DNA of 63,259 nucleotides from a virus. Positions 41,988 to 48,257 of the stretch are shown in pieces. Every line of letters begins with the position of its first letter. Position 1 is the first letter of the stretch. The stretch spans positions 1-63,259 of IMG/VR virus record IMGVR_UViG_3300042112_000104. One strand, given 5' to 3'. The notes below the pieces were generated by a model that worked only from the letters and a program-made list of their open reading frames with translations, was not told the origin of the DNA and searched no databases. Made by a program: the position numbers and the translations under genes.

Positions 41988-42784
41988 GATTTGGTGATGG
42001 CGATGATGAACTTGTCAGGGTGAGCCAGAATGCGCTCGCGGTAGGAGCCTTCTGGAACGTCTTTCCACGTCATGCCATCGGAGATGATTCCTTTGGAGAC
42101 GAGGAATGCCGTGGCCTTGTCGCCGTGCTCATCGATCTGCTTCTCGACGGACGCATACCACGGCGAGTCCTCGACAATCTCCGCCTCGACAACCTCAGCC
42201 TCAACCTCGACGGGAGTGGATGTCACCTTGATCTCGACGGGCTTGGCTTTCGGCTCTGGCGCTGGCTCTTGGCGGCTGGCGGCTGCAGCGGCAGGAGCGG
42301 CGAAGTCTCCTACCTCCTCAGGGGTATACAAGCCCTGCAGGACGGCGGGGAACACAGCGCGGACTCCCTCGCTGAGAACACGGGCGCGGAGCATCTGGCG
42401 CGGGTATTTGTTCCAGTTGTCTTTGCCAGCTATGCCAGCGGCCTTGGCGCGTTTCATATCCCAATCGACGCGCAGAGATCCGCCCTGCGGGTGCGAGAAG
42501 GTCGCGCTGACTTTCTCGTCGGTGTGCTCATGCCACTCGACCTTGCCGCCTGCCTGCTGGAAGCGAGCCAGCATGGCATCGGCGCGGAGGGATGCCTTGC
42601 CTTGGATGATGTGATATTCGGCGGCAACGCTGCCGGGGTGCTTGCCTTCCGCCGCTGCTACGATCATCAGGGCCAGCGCTTGATCGACGGTCTTAACGCC
42701 AAACAGGCTGCTCTTGACGATTGCTGATGCCATCCGCTCCATGTCAGAGATCGACGGCTGTTGGGTGACTAGTTCTTTGCTCAT
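41984..42784 (-). CDS. RecT-like single-strand annealing protein
   Basis: A 266-residue protein. The pattern SLFGVKTVDQALALMIVAAAEG, AAEYHIIQGKASLRADAMLARFQQAG and later NWNKYPRQMLRARVLSEGVRAVFP resembles the RecT-type annealing core. The C-terminal third is Pro/Glu/Ala-rich. It lies directly upstream of the PD-(D/E)XK nuclease, as expected for exonuclease/annealase pairs. Leader is A-rich (AAATAAATACATG), without Shine-Dalgarno. Confidence 0.7.
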   Translation of the reverse strand: MSKELVTQQPSISDMERMASAIVKSSLFGVKTVDQALALMIVAAAEGKHPGSVAAEYHIIQGKASLRADAMLARFQQAGGKVEWHEHTDEKVSATFSHPQGGSLRVDWDMKRAKAAGIAGKDNWNKYPRQMLRARVLSEGVRAVFPAVLQGLYTPEEVGDFAAPAAAAASRQEPAPEPKAKPVEIKVTSTPVEVEAEVVEAEIVEDSPWYASVEKQIDEHGDKATAFLVSKGIISDGMTWKDVPEGSYRERILAHPDKFIIAITKS

Positions 42785-42788
42785 GTAT

Positions 42789-43109
42789 TTATTTGGTTTC
42801 GGTGTTGGTGTTGGAAAATGCTGGACTGAGTTTAGGCGCGACTGCCTTGAGGGTCTTGCGGCCCTTGGGGTAATACTCGCACGGATACTGCATCATCCAG
42901 CGGCTGGTTTTGTCATACTGAATAATGCGGTTCGCGATTGCGAAGCGCGTTATATCAGCGGTATTGCGAAGGGCGAATGTCTTCATCAGGCGCTGACGAT
43001 GTTTCTCAATCGTCTTCATGCTGATGTCGAGGTCATCCGCCATTTCCTTGTTGGTGCGGCCAAGCGCAATCGCTGCTGCGACTTGGCGCATCCTGTTGGT
43101 CATGGTCAT
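42789..43109 (-). CDS. LuxR-type HTH regulator
   Basis: A 106-residue protein. RQVAAAIALGRTNKEMADDLDISMKTIEKHRQRLMKTFALRN (8-49) is a LuxR/FixJ-type four-helix DNA-binding domain, including the TxKEMADDLDISMKTIEKH turn. There is no receiver or ligand domain; the rest is Lys-rich tail. Likely a phage transcription regulator, perhaps of one of the inverted-repeat sites. Lacks a Shine-Dalgarno. Confidence 0.75.
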   Translation of the reverse strand: MTMTNRMRQVAAAIALGRTNKEMADDLDISMKTIEKHRQRLMKTFALRNTADITRFAIANRIIQYDKTSRWMMQYPCEYYPKGRKTLKAVAPKLSPAFSNTNTETK

Positions 43110-43124
43110 TGATGTATTAATGGT

Positions 43125-43160
43125 GCGAGGGGCAGAACCGTCAGCCGTCCTGCCCCTCGC
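43125..43160. other. 11-bp stem hairpin
   Basis: GCGAGGGGCAG at 43125-43135 pairs with CTGCCCCTCGC at 43150-43160, loop 14 bases. It lies between the DNA-binding small-protein gene and the HTH gene, 16 bases before the HTH start. No U-run on the minus strand, so not a standard terminator. Possible attenuation or mRNA-protecting element. Confidence 0.65.
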
Positions 43161-43240
43161 TGTTCTATGTTGGTTTTTGCGTAGTGGTGCTGACGAGAGT
43201 CATGGTGCTAGATGGCGCGGAGGCTCTTGCCCTTGCACGT

Positions 43241-43495
43241 CTAAGCCTTGACCATAGTGGCGAGCACTTCACGGCAGCGCTCCTCAAACTGGTCGAGGAA
43301 TTCTTTGCGGCAGCGGCCCTTGATCCACCACTTGCCGCACTCGTCAGCCAGCTTGAGAGCGAGCTTCTTGGAGTATGCGCGGTTGGTGACGCCACTGCTT
43401 TTCGATGCGCGGGTTTTCTTCCCGCCCGTTTTGACAGCAGGCTTGCTGCTGGTGACTATGCTGCGATGAATCGCTGCTGAATCTCCGAATGTCAT
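43241..43495 (-). CDS. Basic small protein, C-terminal part of in-frame fusion
   Basis: 84 residues from ATG 43495. It has its own promoter (43547-43575), a leader hairpin and the shared 12-base leader. The product is very basic (SSKPAVKTGGKKTRASKSS), then helix ending CREVLATMVKA. It is in frame with the upstream gene, which has no stop before it, so it may also be made as the tail of a longer protein. Confidence 0.6.
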   Translation of the reverse strand: MTFGDSAAIHRSIVTSSKPAVKTGGKKTRASKSSGVTNRAYSKKLALKLADECGKWWIKGRCRKEFLDQFEERCREVLATMVKA

Positions 43496-43972
43496 AGTAG
43501 GTATGTATGTATGGTTGATGTTGATGCTCTTTGATTGAGCATGGGTAATATAGCCCACCCCCATTTTGCGGTCAAGATTTATTTTTTGGGGGGTGGGGGG
43601 ATCTACCCGCCAAGCCCTGCGGACATGGGATCCCAGACGGGGGCGGACGCAGTCATGGATTACCCCATCGCGAACGGCCAAGGCATGGCCCCGTATGGTC
43701 ACGTAAAAGGCTCCATGAGGGTGGTTCTGGACGAACTTGCCTAGGGTGCCGCTGCGGCAGACTTGGACGAAGCTGTAGCCCACTTCACGGGCCACCTGTT
43801 GGGCCACCCTGCGGAACGGGACGCCCTTGCGGTCTTTCCTGCCCACTGCCTTCATGGCGGCATGGCAGCGGCTGTAGGGCAGACCCGTGACGGCGGCTAG
43901 GGCGATGACGGTGCAGTCTCGCCGCTCGCTGACGCCCTCCCTGAGGCTTGCCGTGTTGTTGTAGGTGTCCAT
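43241..43972 (-). CDS. Papain-like-fold candidate fused in frame to basic tail
   Basis: 243 residues from ATG 43972; a GTG at 44008 is also in frame. The N-terminal 120 residues (RDCTVIALAAVTGLPY, GAFYVTIRGHALAVRDGVIHDC) look like a small papain-like peptidase domain with Cys, His and Asp in order. After residue 130 the frame runs through a G/C homopolymer region and over a promoter to include the 84-residue basic protein. I suspect the natural gene ends near 43590 and was joined by a base change. Confidence 0.5.
   Translation of the reverse strand: MDTYNNTASLREGVSERRDCTVIALAAVTGLPYSRCHAAMKAVGRKDRKGVPFRRVAQQVAREVGYSFVQVCRSGTLGKFVQNHPHGAFYVTIRGHALAVRDGVIHDCVRPRLGSHVRRAWRVDPPTPQKINLDRKMGVGYITHAQSKSININHTYIPTMTFGDSAAIHRSIVTSSKPAVKTGGKKTRASKSSGVTNRAYSKKLALKLADECGKWWIKGRCRKEFLDQFEERCREVLATMVKA
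43547..43575 (-). promoter_or_regulatory. Early sigma70 promoter
   Basis: TTGACC (43570-43575) and TATATT (43547-43552), 17-bp spacer. Inverted repeat TGGG/CCCA flanks the -10. A GCTC/GAGC hairpin (43526-43540) and the 12-base leader ACCATACATACA (43504-43515) follow before ATG 43495. One of four similar promoters. Confidence 0.7.
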
Positions 43973-43986
43973 CTGAGGATCCCCAT

Positions 43987-44006
43987 GCGGGGGCTTGCGC
44001 CCCCGC
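43987..44006. other. 8-bp stem, 4-base loop hairpin
   Basis: GCGGGGGC TTGC GCCCCCGC forms a perfect 8-bp stem with a 4-base loop. It lies between the DUF932 gene stop and the next start and overlaps the possible GTG start at 44008. It could block ribosome entry or protect an mRNA end. Confidence 0.6.
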
Positions 44007-44018
44007 ACAGGGTGCTGG

Positions 44019-44762
44019 TCAGTTGTTGACGAAGTGCTGGCTCAGATCCCAGAGCTTCTGGTTGAACTGCACGTCCGCTGACGGCGACGAGATGCGGCGG
44101 ATGCCGTGATAGCGGCTACCGCGAGAAACCGTCTCCTGAACGCGATTGAAGACGCTCCACAGGTCGTTGCGGACATCCTCCTCGCGGCGGACAACGCCAA
44201 GCGCGTTGAGTTGATCCTCCGTAGGCTCATCCCAGCGGAGCTTGGCGGCTTCCATGACGAAGGTCATCTCCACCAGCGGATGGAGTTTGACGCTACGCAT
44301 GGCCTTGATGCTCTCCAGCATTTCGGGTGCGCGTTGCGCGATGGTGTGAACGGCTTCATGCGCTGCCTCGACGTTGGCCTGACGATGGATCAGGCGCGTC
44401 TGGAACAGCGAGGAGCCAGCGATGATGCCGTTGCTGCAGACGAAACGGAAGAAGCCAAGCGCGATACGCAGCGAGGATTTTCCGTCATGGCTGTTGATGA
44501 TGACGATCTCAGGCTGACCCTCAACTCCAGCGGCAGGCATGATATCGTTGTGGCGGAGGCGGACAACGTGCTTTTGGAATCCGCGAGTCTCCGCGCTGTT
44601 GGCGCGGCAAACCTCGACGCTGCGCGGAACGAATCCATGCGGCTCAAGGTAGCTGATGATGTCGCGAGTCGATACGAATCCGTATTTGTCGCTTGTGGTC
44701 TTAGCTGCATGACTCGCCTCAACGGGAGTCAGCGCCGTGTTGTAGTCTAGGTTACTGATCAT
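44019..44762 (-). CDS. DUF932 phage/plasmid protein
   Basis: A 247-residue protein with INSHDGKSSLRIALGFFRFVCSNGIIAG at about 88-115, the characteristic core of the DUF932 (DUF945) family found in phages and plasmids. Other matching segments are YLEPHGFVP and LIHRQANVEA. Function not established for the family. Driven by its own promoter (44812-44840) with leader hairpin and 12-base element; no Shine-Dalgarno. Confidence 0.8.
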   Translation of the reverse strand: MISNLDYNTALTPVEASHAAKTTSDKYGFVSTRDIISYLEPHGFVPRSVEVCRANSAETRGFQKHVVRLRHNDIMPAAGVEGQPEIVIINSHDGKSSLRIALGFFRFVCSNGIIAGSSLFQTRLIHRQANVEAAHEAVHTIAQRAPEMLESIKAMRSVKLHPLVEMTFVMEAAKLRWDEPTEDQLNALGVVRREEDVRNDLWSVFNRVQETVSRGSRYHGIRRISSPSADVQFNQKLWDLSQHFVNN

Positions 44763-44790
44763 GGTGTGTATGTATGGTTAGTTGTTAAGT

Positions 44791-44805
44791 GTCCCTTAAT
44801 GGAAC
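44791..44805 (-). promoter_or_regulatory. Leader hairpin of DUF932 mRNA
   Basis: On the minus strand GTTCC-ATTAA-GGGAC forms a stem loop right after the -10 box, comparable with those at 43526-43540 and 46275-46286. It likely lies at the mRNA 5' end. Confidence 0.5.
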
Positions 44806-44811
44806 ATGGGT

Positions 44812-44840
44812 AGTATTGCCCATGCTGGTCTGACGCACAA
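44812..44840 (-). promoter_or_regulatory. Early sigma70-like promoter
   Basis: TTGTGC (44835-44840) and AATACT (44812-44817), 17-bp spacer. The -10 lies inside an ATGGG/CCCAT inverted repeat (44807-44824), a candidate operator. A 20-base element upstream (44869-44888) recurs before the promoter at 47152. Drives the DUF932 gene. Confidence 0.6.
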
Positions 44841-44860
44841 GGGTTTTTTCAAACTTTTTT

Positions 44861-45070
44861 TCAGGCCCATTTTACTCTGTTAAATGCCTCGGAAGGCTGC
44901 TTTTTGCTGGCCTCTCGACGCATCTTGTCTTCCAGAATTTCCAGATCCCGCATGATGCCGATTGCGCGGCCAATTGGGATGCGGATTTCGTCCATGCCGT
45001 TTTTTTGAGCAGCGCGAATTTGCACTGCGAGCAAAGGACGCACAGCATTTATGACATACTTTGCGTTCAT
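44861..45070 (-). CDS. Small helical phage protein
   Basis: A 69-residue helical protein (YVINAVRPLLAVQIRAAQ, then IGRAIGIMRDLEILEDKMRRE). ATGA overlaps the upstream gene. Its last codons contain the 20-base element shared with 47198-47217, so the element is coding here but non-coding there. Function unknown. Confidence 0.6.
   Translation of the reverse strand: MNAKYVINAVRPLLAVQIRAAQKNGMDEIRIPIGRAIGIMRDLEILEDKMRREASKKQPSEAFNRVKWA
44869..44888. repeat. 20-base repeat, copy 1
   Basis: ATTTTACTCTGTTAAATGCC matches 47198-47217 exactly. Both copies lie about 20-30 bases upstream of an early promoter -35 box. Candidate activator or UP-element site. Confidence 0.7.
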
Positions 45071-45330
45071 TGATTTTCAAACAGCGAGAGGATCGGGCTT
45101 TGTTCAATCTCGGAGTAATCCATCCCCTCAATGATGTTGGATGATGCGGCGATCTCCGCATCACGAATCCAATCCTCCAGCGATTGGTGGTTGAGGCGGC
45201 ACACGTTGACGTTGCACCCCATTTGGTAGCCAGTGACTTTTTCAAGGAAGTAAAAGTAACCGTCTCCATTTCCGTGGATGACGAGGCCAGTGTGTTCAAT
45301 GGCCTTGTTGATGCGATTAATCGTGAGCAT
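45067..45330 (-). CDS. Small alpha/beta phage protein
   Basis: 87 residues from ATG 45330 (AAGGGGG lies 6 bases upstream); starts at 45336 and 45354 are open. N-terminal LTINRINKAIEHTGLVIHGN is followed by YFYFLEKVTGYQMGCNVNVC and a helical end. No family recognised. Position in the early block. Confidence 0.6.
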   Translation of the reverse strand: MLTINRINKAIEHTGLVIHGNGDGYFYFLEKVTGYQMGCNVNVCRLNHQSLEDWIRDAEIAASSNIIEGMDYSEIEQSPILSLFENQ

Positions 45331-45547
45331 TGGCATCCCCCTTGATTCCAGCACAGCCTATGTGCTCAAGCTGCTCGCGGCAGACGTTTTCAAAGTATCC
45401 CCGCACGTCTGCCATGATGCCATTCGGCCCCCTGCAGATAATGCCCGTATTAGGGCCAAGTGCCGTCCCGTAGTTCAGCACCCAAGCCTCTGGATTCACG
45501 TCGAGCGTGAAGTTGATTTTAACCCGAATTGATTTTGGTCTTTTCAT
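45317..45547 (-). CDS. Small phage protein
   Basis: A 76-residue protein (RVKINFTLDVNPEAWVLNYG, then IMADVRGYFENVCREQLEH) with two beta strands and a helix. Its leader is the SD-less CCAATACATACATG type, with two hairpins upstream (see 45586-45608). Function unknown. Confidence 0.6.
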   Translation of the reverse strand: MKRPKSIRVKINFTLDVNPEAWVLNYGTALGPNTGIICRGPNGIMADVRGYFENVCREQLEHIGCAGIKGDANAHD

Positions 45548-45585
45548 GTATGTATTGGTTTGTGGCTCGCCATTGGCGCTCCATG

Positions 45586-45608
45586 CCGCCCTGCGCTTGG
45601 CAGGGCGG
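45586..45608. other. 9-bp stem hairpin
   Basis: CCGCCCTGC at 45586-45594 pairs with GCAGGGCGG at 45600-45608 with a 5-base loop. It lies between two early genes. No U-run. Probably an mRNA-processing or stability element. Confidence 0.65.
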
Positions 45609-45616
45609 GAGGAACG

Positions 45617-46243
45617 TCAGCGGCTGTGCATCGTTTCGTAGTAGCAAGCGTAGTCCTCGGCGGTAGGTGTGCCGCCCCAATCTTTGCGGTCATCGCATTC
45701 CTCGTAGCCCATCTCGTATTCGGCTTTTTCGGCCAGCGTCAGGTCGGTGATGCGCTCGCCCTCGTAAGCGCCAGCCATGTAGAAGTGCGGGTTTTTGCTG
45801 CGGCCATAGTAGGCATCAGAATGACCCCTGTCCCAAGGACTGCCGTGACCGCGATCCATGCGCCTGCGGGTGATCTCGGCGCGGCCAGCGCTGGAGGCAT
45901 ACAACGCCTTGCGCTTGGCATCTAGCTCCGCCTGCACGTCAATGCGCTCGCACGGGTAGGCAATCTTGCCGTCGAACTCCATTTGGCTTTTTTCAAACGG
46001 GGTTTGGAACGAGGCTTCAACTTCCTGCCAATCGGACGGGAATTCTTTGAAGCTGATGTTGTTTGAGCAACGCGCAGCGATATAGGCCACTGCGTCCTGA
46101 ATGCGTTGCAGGCCCGTGACGATGTATTCGTTGCCGCTCTTGAACTTCCAGTAAGCGTTGCCGTTGATGAAGCGCCCGTCTTGATCGTGCGCTCCGTAGT
46201 TTTCGATGATTTGAGTTTGGATGTAGAACGTAGGTGTATTCAT
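45617..46243 (-). CDS. Unknown early phage protein
   Basis: 208 residues from ATG 46243 (MNTPTFYIQTQIIENYG); a longer frame to 46420 covers the promoter and is rejected. Features: NAYWKFKSGNEYIVTGLQRIQ with beta-like strands, an Arg-rich RAEITRRRMDRGHGSPWDRGH stretch, and an acidic end. Promoter 46293-46321 with hairpin and 12-base leader. No family recognised. Confidence 0.65.
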   Translation of the reverse strand: MNTPTFYIQTQIIENYGAHDQDGRFINGNAYWKFKSGNEYIVTGLQRIQDAVAYIAARCSNNISFKEFPSDWQEVEASFQTPFEKSQMEFDGKIAYPCERIDVQAELDAKRKALYASSAGRAEITRRRMDRGHGSPWDRGHSDAYYGRSKNPHFYMAGAYEGERITDLTLAEKAEYEMGYEECDDRKDWGGTPTAEDYACYYETMHSR

Positions 46244-46274
46244 TGATGTATGTATGGTTGAGGTTTGAGTTAAT

Positions 46275-46286
46275 GCTCTATTGAGC
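46275..46286 (-). promoter_or_regulatory. Leader hairpin
   Basis: On the minus strand GCTC-AATA-GAGC forms a small stem loop just after the -10 box at 46293-46298, as in the two other early leaders. Confidence 0.5.
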
Positions 46287-46577
46287 GTGATCAATATGGG
46301 GAGTTTCCCCCATGCCGTCAAGCGGTTTTTTTGGGGCGATATAGCGCCACATGAAGCCAATGGTTTCCCCGCCCTCCACGATGGTTTCAAAGACATGGTT
46401 GGGGCTTGGGGGCTTGCCAATAGGCGTCAGGACGATCTCTGTGCCGCCACAGGACGGGCGGGTGCTGACTAGGCACTCAGAGCCTTCCGACAGCTTCAGG
46501 CGCTTCCTGAAGGCTTTGGGAACCGTTACTTGGCCCTTGGTGCTGAACTTCACCTTCTTGAGGGGGAGGGGCTTCAT
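46278..46577 (-). CDS. AbrB/SpoVT-type transcription regulator
   Basis: A 99-residue protein. KKVKFSTKGQVTVPKAFRKR (7-26) then LKLSEGSECLV is the swapped-hairpin AbrB domain; such proteins bind DNA as dimers. The C-terminal half is Pro/Gly-rich with an IVEGGETIGFMWRY strand. ATGA links it to the preceding gene. Its 3' end runs into the next promoter region, so it may regulate one or more early promoters. Confidence 0.8.
   Translation of the reverse strand: MKPLPLKKVKFSTKGQVTVPKAFRKRLKLSEGSECLVSTRPSCGGTEIVLTPIGKPPSPNHVFETIVEGGETIGFMWRYIAPKKPLDGMGETPHIDHAQ
46293..46321 (-). promoter_or_regulatory. Early sigma70-like promoter
   Basis: TTGACG (46316-46321) and CATATT (46293-46298), 17-bp spacer. 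The spacer holds an inverted repeat ATGGGG/CCCCAT. Hairpin (46275-46286) and 12-base leader element (46247-46258) precede ATG 46243. Confidence 0.65.
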
Positions 46578-47143
46578 TTAGCCCCTCCTTTCATTTTGCG
46601 GGTCGGCCACTGGTTGAAGACTTTGCCCAAGCAGGACACGTTCAGGATCTGCTGCGTCCTCCACTGCTCCGTGCCGCTTGCCTTTTCAACGGTCAGGATG
46701 CTGTAGTCCCACAGGTGACCGACAACGCTGGCACTGACCACGCCTTCGCCAACTTTGGCAGTCAGCTTGGCAACGTATGCGTCAAACGATGCGCCAGCGT
46801 CCTTGCGGACTTGCTCAATCGCACGGGCATAACGCGCTTCGCTGATGCGAACCAACTCAGGAGCACCATAGGGACGGCATCCAAACTCGTTTTTATTGGA
46901 CGCTTCGGTGATGTTCTGGATCTGCGCGCGGAAGTTCAGCTTGTAGACGTAGGAAGCGCGACTGTCGCGCATACCATTCGGGCGAGGAGCAGCCTTGTTG
47001 ATGTCATAACCGTGCTCAGCGAGCAGCGGCTTGATTGTGTTCTCGACGTAGTTGATGAACGCTTTTTCAGCGCGATCAACGCACTCGGTTTTCTGCGGCT
47101 CAATGGCAGCGGCTATCGGGTTGGTATGTATTGATGTATTCAT
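46574..47143 (-). CDS. Unknown early phage protein, near-leaderless
   Basis: A 189-residue protein. Central YVENTIKPLLAEHGYDINKA, then ISEARYARAIEQVRKDAGAS and LWDYSILTVEKASGTEQW; mixed alpha/beta. The promoter -10 ends only 9 bases before the ATG, so the transcript would be leaderless or nearly so. First gene of the early block. No family recognised. Confidence 0.65.
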   Translation of the reverse strand: MNTSIHTNPIAAAIEPQKTECVDRAEKAFINYVENTIKPLLAEHGYDINKAAPRPNGMRDSRASYVYKLNFRAQIQNITEASNKNEFGCRPYGAPELVRISEARYARAIEQVRKDAGASFDAYVAKLTAKVGEGVVSASVVGHLWDYSILTVEKASGTEQWRTQQILNVSCLGKVFNQWPTRKMKGGAK

Positions 47144-47151
47144 CAGGTAGG

Positions 47152-47180
47152 AGTATTGCCCATCTCCTGCCTGCGGTCAA
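47152..47180 (-). promoter_or_regulatory. First early sigma70-like promoter
   Basis: TTGACC (47175-47180) and AATACT (47152-47157), 17-bp spacer. Inverted repeat AGGAG/CTCCT brackets the -10. A 20-base element (47198-47217) lies upstream. The -10 is 9 bases from ATG 47143. Confidence 0.7.
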
Positions 47181-47197
47181 TAGCCTTTTTTAAGGAA

Positions 47198-47217
47198 ATT
47201 TTACTCTGTTAAATGCC
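47198..47217. repeat. 20-base repeat, copy 2
   Basis: Identical to 44869-44888. Here it lies in a non-coding gap between the terminator and the early promoter. Confidence 0.7.
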
Positions 47218-47227
47218 CCTTTGGGGC

Positions 47228-47261
47228 AAAAAAGTGGGGGAGAGACTTTCGCCTCTCCCCC
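47228..47261 (-). terminator. Rho-independent terminator of the late block
   Basis: On the minus strand GGGGGAGAG pairs with CTCTCCCCC (47253-47261 and 47236-47244), with an 8-base loop, then ACTTTTTT. A strong hairpin plus U-run stops leftward transcription that enters from the giant protein region. The early promoter follows 48 bases further on. Confidence 0.85.
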
Positions 47262-47300
47262 TTGCACCTCACCAGTGCATTATGCCCATCTTGCCCGTGC

Positions 47301-47582
47301 CTAGTTAGCGTCTGGCTGGACTACTTGCAAGTCTGGATTTGCAGTCTCCTCGCTCGGCTGCTGAGCCTGCTCGTCAGGTTGCTCTGCGGCGTCTTTCGTA
47401 GTCAGCTTCTCAAGCAACGCCACAGCGACCATCAAGCGCATGGAATGCAGCTTGGTCTGCAGCAGAATGTCTTGAAAGACTGCTTCGGGGGTAACTTCGT
47501 CCATGTTGATTTGACTCAGAACGGATTGGACAAGTTCGTCTGGAGTCTTGGGCTGCTCGTTTGTTTGGTTTTCTTCGCTCAT
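47301..47582 (-). CDS. Small acidic phage protein
   Basis: A 93-residue acidic protein. N-terminal and C-terminal ends are Gln/Glu/Pro-rich and disordered; the middle LLQTKLHSMRLMVAVALLEKL is helix. Overlaps the preceding gene by 4 bases. A Shine-Dalgarno (AGGAAG) is present. Last gene before the terminator. Function unknown. Confidence 0.6.
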   Translation of the reverse strand: MSEENQTNEQPKTPDELVQSVLSQINMDEVTPEAVFQDILLQTKLHSMRLMVAVALLEKLTTKDAAEQPDEQAQQPSEETANPDLQVVQPDAN

Positions 47583-47848
47583 TGGTTTTCTTCCTGAGAA
47601 GTTTCTGCATCAATGACCTGAGAAGACTCGACATCAATAATTTCTTCGGGTCTTGATTGGCCTGCTGCCGCAATGCCTTCTTTCATCATTGCCAAAGCGT
47701 GTTCGCGCAATTTCTTGTTTCTCTCTTGTGCCTCAAAAAACTCTTTACGCATTCCTTCTTGGAATGTTTGAAGTTCTTCTTCAGAAGGAAGAGAAGGAGG
47801 CGGAATTTCTTCCAGAGGCATTTGTTGGAATGGGATTTCTTCGTTCAT
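47579..47848 (-). CDS. Small acidic phage protein
   Basis: An 89-residue acidic, mostly helical protein (EEELQTFQEGMRKEFFEAQE, then KLREHALAMMKEGI) with a Glu/Ser/Gln-rich end. ATGA-linked to the next gene. No Shine-Dalgarno (A-rich leader). Function unknown. Confidence 0.6.
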   Translation of the reverse strand: MNEEIPFQQMPLEEIPPPSLPSEEELQTFQEGMRKEFFEAQERNKKLREHALAMMKEGIAAAGQSRPEEIIDVESSQVIDAETSQEENQ

Positions 47849-47859
47849 AGTTTTAATAG

Positions 47860-48123
47860 TTATTTTTCTAGGGATTCTCTTTCAACAAGCATTGCCGTAG
47901 CAATTTCATACGCTCGTTTAGCCAGTGTTTCTGGCGCATAGTTGTCTTTGAAAAATCCAGCGAGAAGACCCTGCATTGCCATGCCTGCGAGCCAATCACG
48001 AATAGCCATGCCGCTGTTCGGCCTAATGGCAGGGATCTTCCCGTCTCCCGCGAATGCGTTGACGGGGAATGCTGGATGGTTGTTAAGGCGAGCCATATCT
48101 ATTGATGTAGTTGATGCGTTCAT
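47860..48123 (-). CDS. Small phage protein (AIRDWLAG motif)
   Basis: An 87-residue protein. NNHPAFPVNAF, then SGMAIRDWLAGMAMQGLLAG and AKRAYEIATAMLVER match a small phage protein type in which HPAFP, a RDxxAxxAMQG core and an A..Y..ADAMLxER end occur. Function unknown. A/T-rich leader, no Shine-Dalgarno. Follows the tRNA gene. Confidence 0.65.
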   Translation of the reverse strand: MNASTTSIDMARLNNHPAFPVNAFAGDGKIPAIRPNSGMAIRDWLAGMAMQGLLAGFFKDNYAPETLAKRAYEIATAMLVERESLEK

Positions 48124-48177
48124 AAATTTATTTATAGGATTGGACGCTACGCAATGTGTGTTGCTCCTGCAAGGAAA

Positions 48178-48251
48178 TAGCGGGGAGAGGATTTGAACCT
48201 CTGACCTCTTGGTTATGGGCCAAGCGAGCTACCTGACTGCTCCACCCCGCA
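48178..48251 (-). tRNA. tRNA-Met (CAT), initiator-like
   Basis: A 74-base cloverleaf without encoded CCA. Stems: 6-bp acceptor (GCGGGG/CCCCGC) with a T1-T72 mismatch; D stem GAGC/GCTC; anticodon stem CTTGG/CCAAG; T arm AGAGG-TTCAAAT-CCTCT. Anticodon CAT. The 1-72 mismatch and the A11-T24 pair are bacterial initiator-tRNA marks, and most of the body is like E. coli tRNA-fMet. Differences: only two of three G-C pairs (30-40, 31-39) in the anticodon stem, and C33 where U33 is normal. It lies between two small protein genes. Confidence 0.85.
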
Positions 48252-48257
48252 AAGTTG

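Noticed and set aside
41792-42727. 311-residue plus-strand open frame antisense to the RecT-like gene
   Set aside because: Mirror of a confident gene; no ribosome-binding site or promoter on the plus strand.
43125-43160. Intrinsic terminator before the HTH gene
   Set aside because: Strong hairpin but no U-run on either strand; kept only as a hairpin of unknown role.
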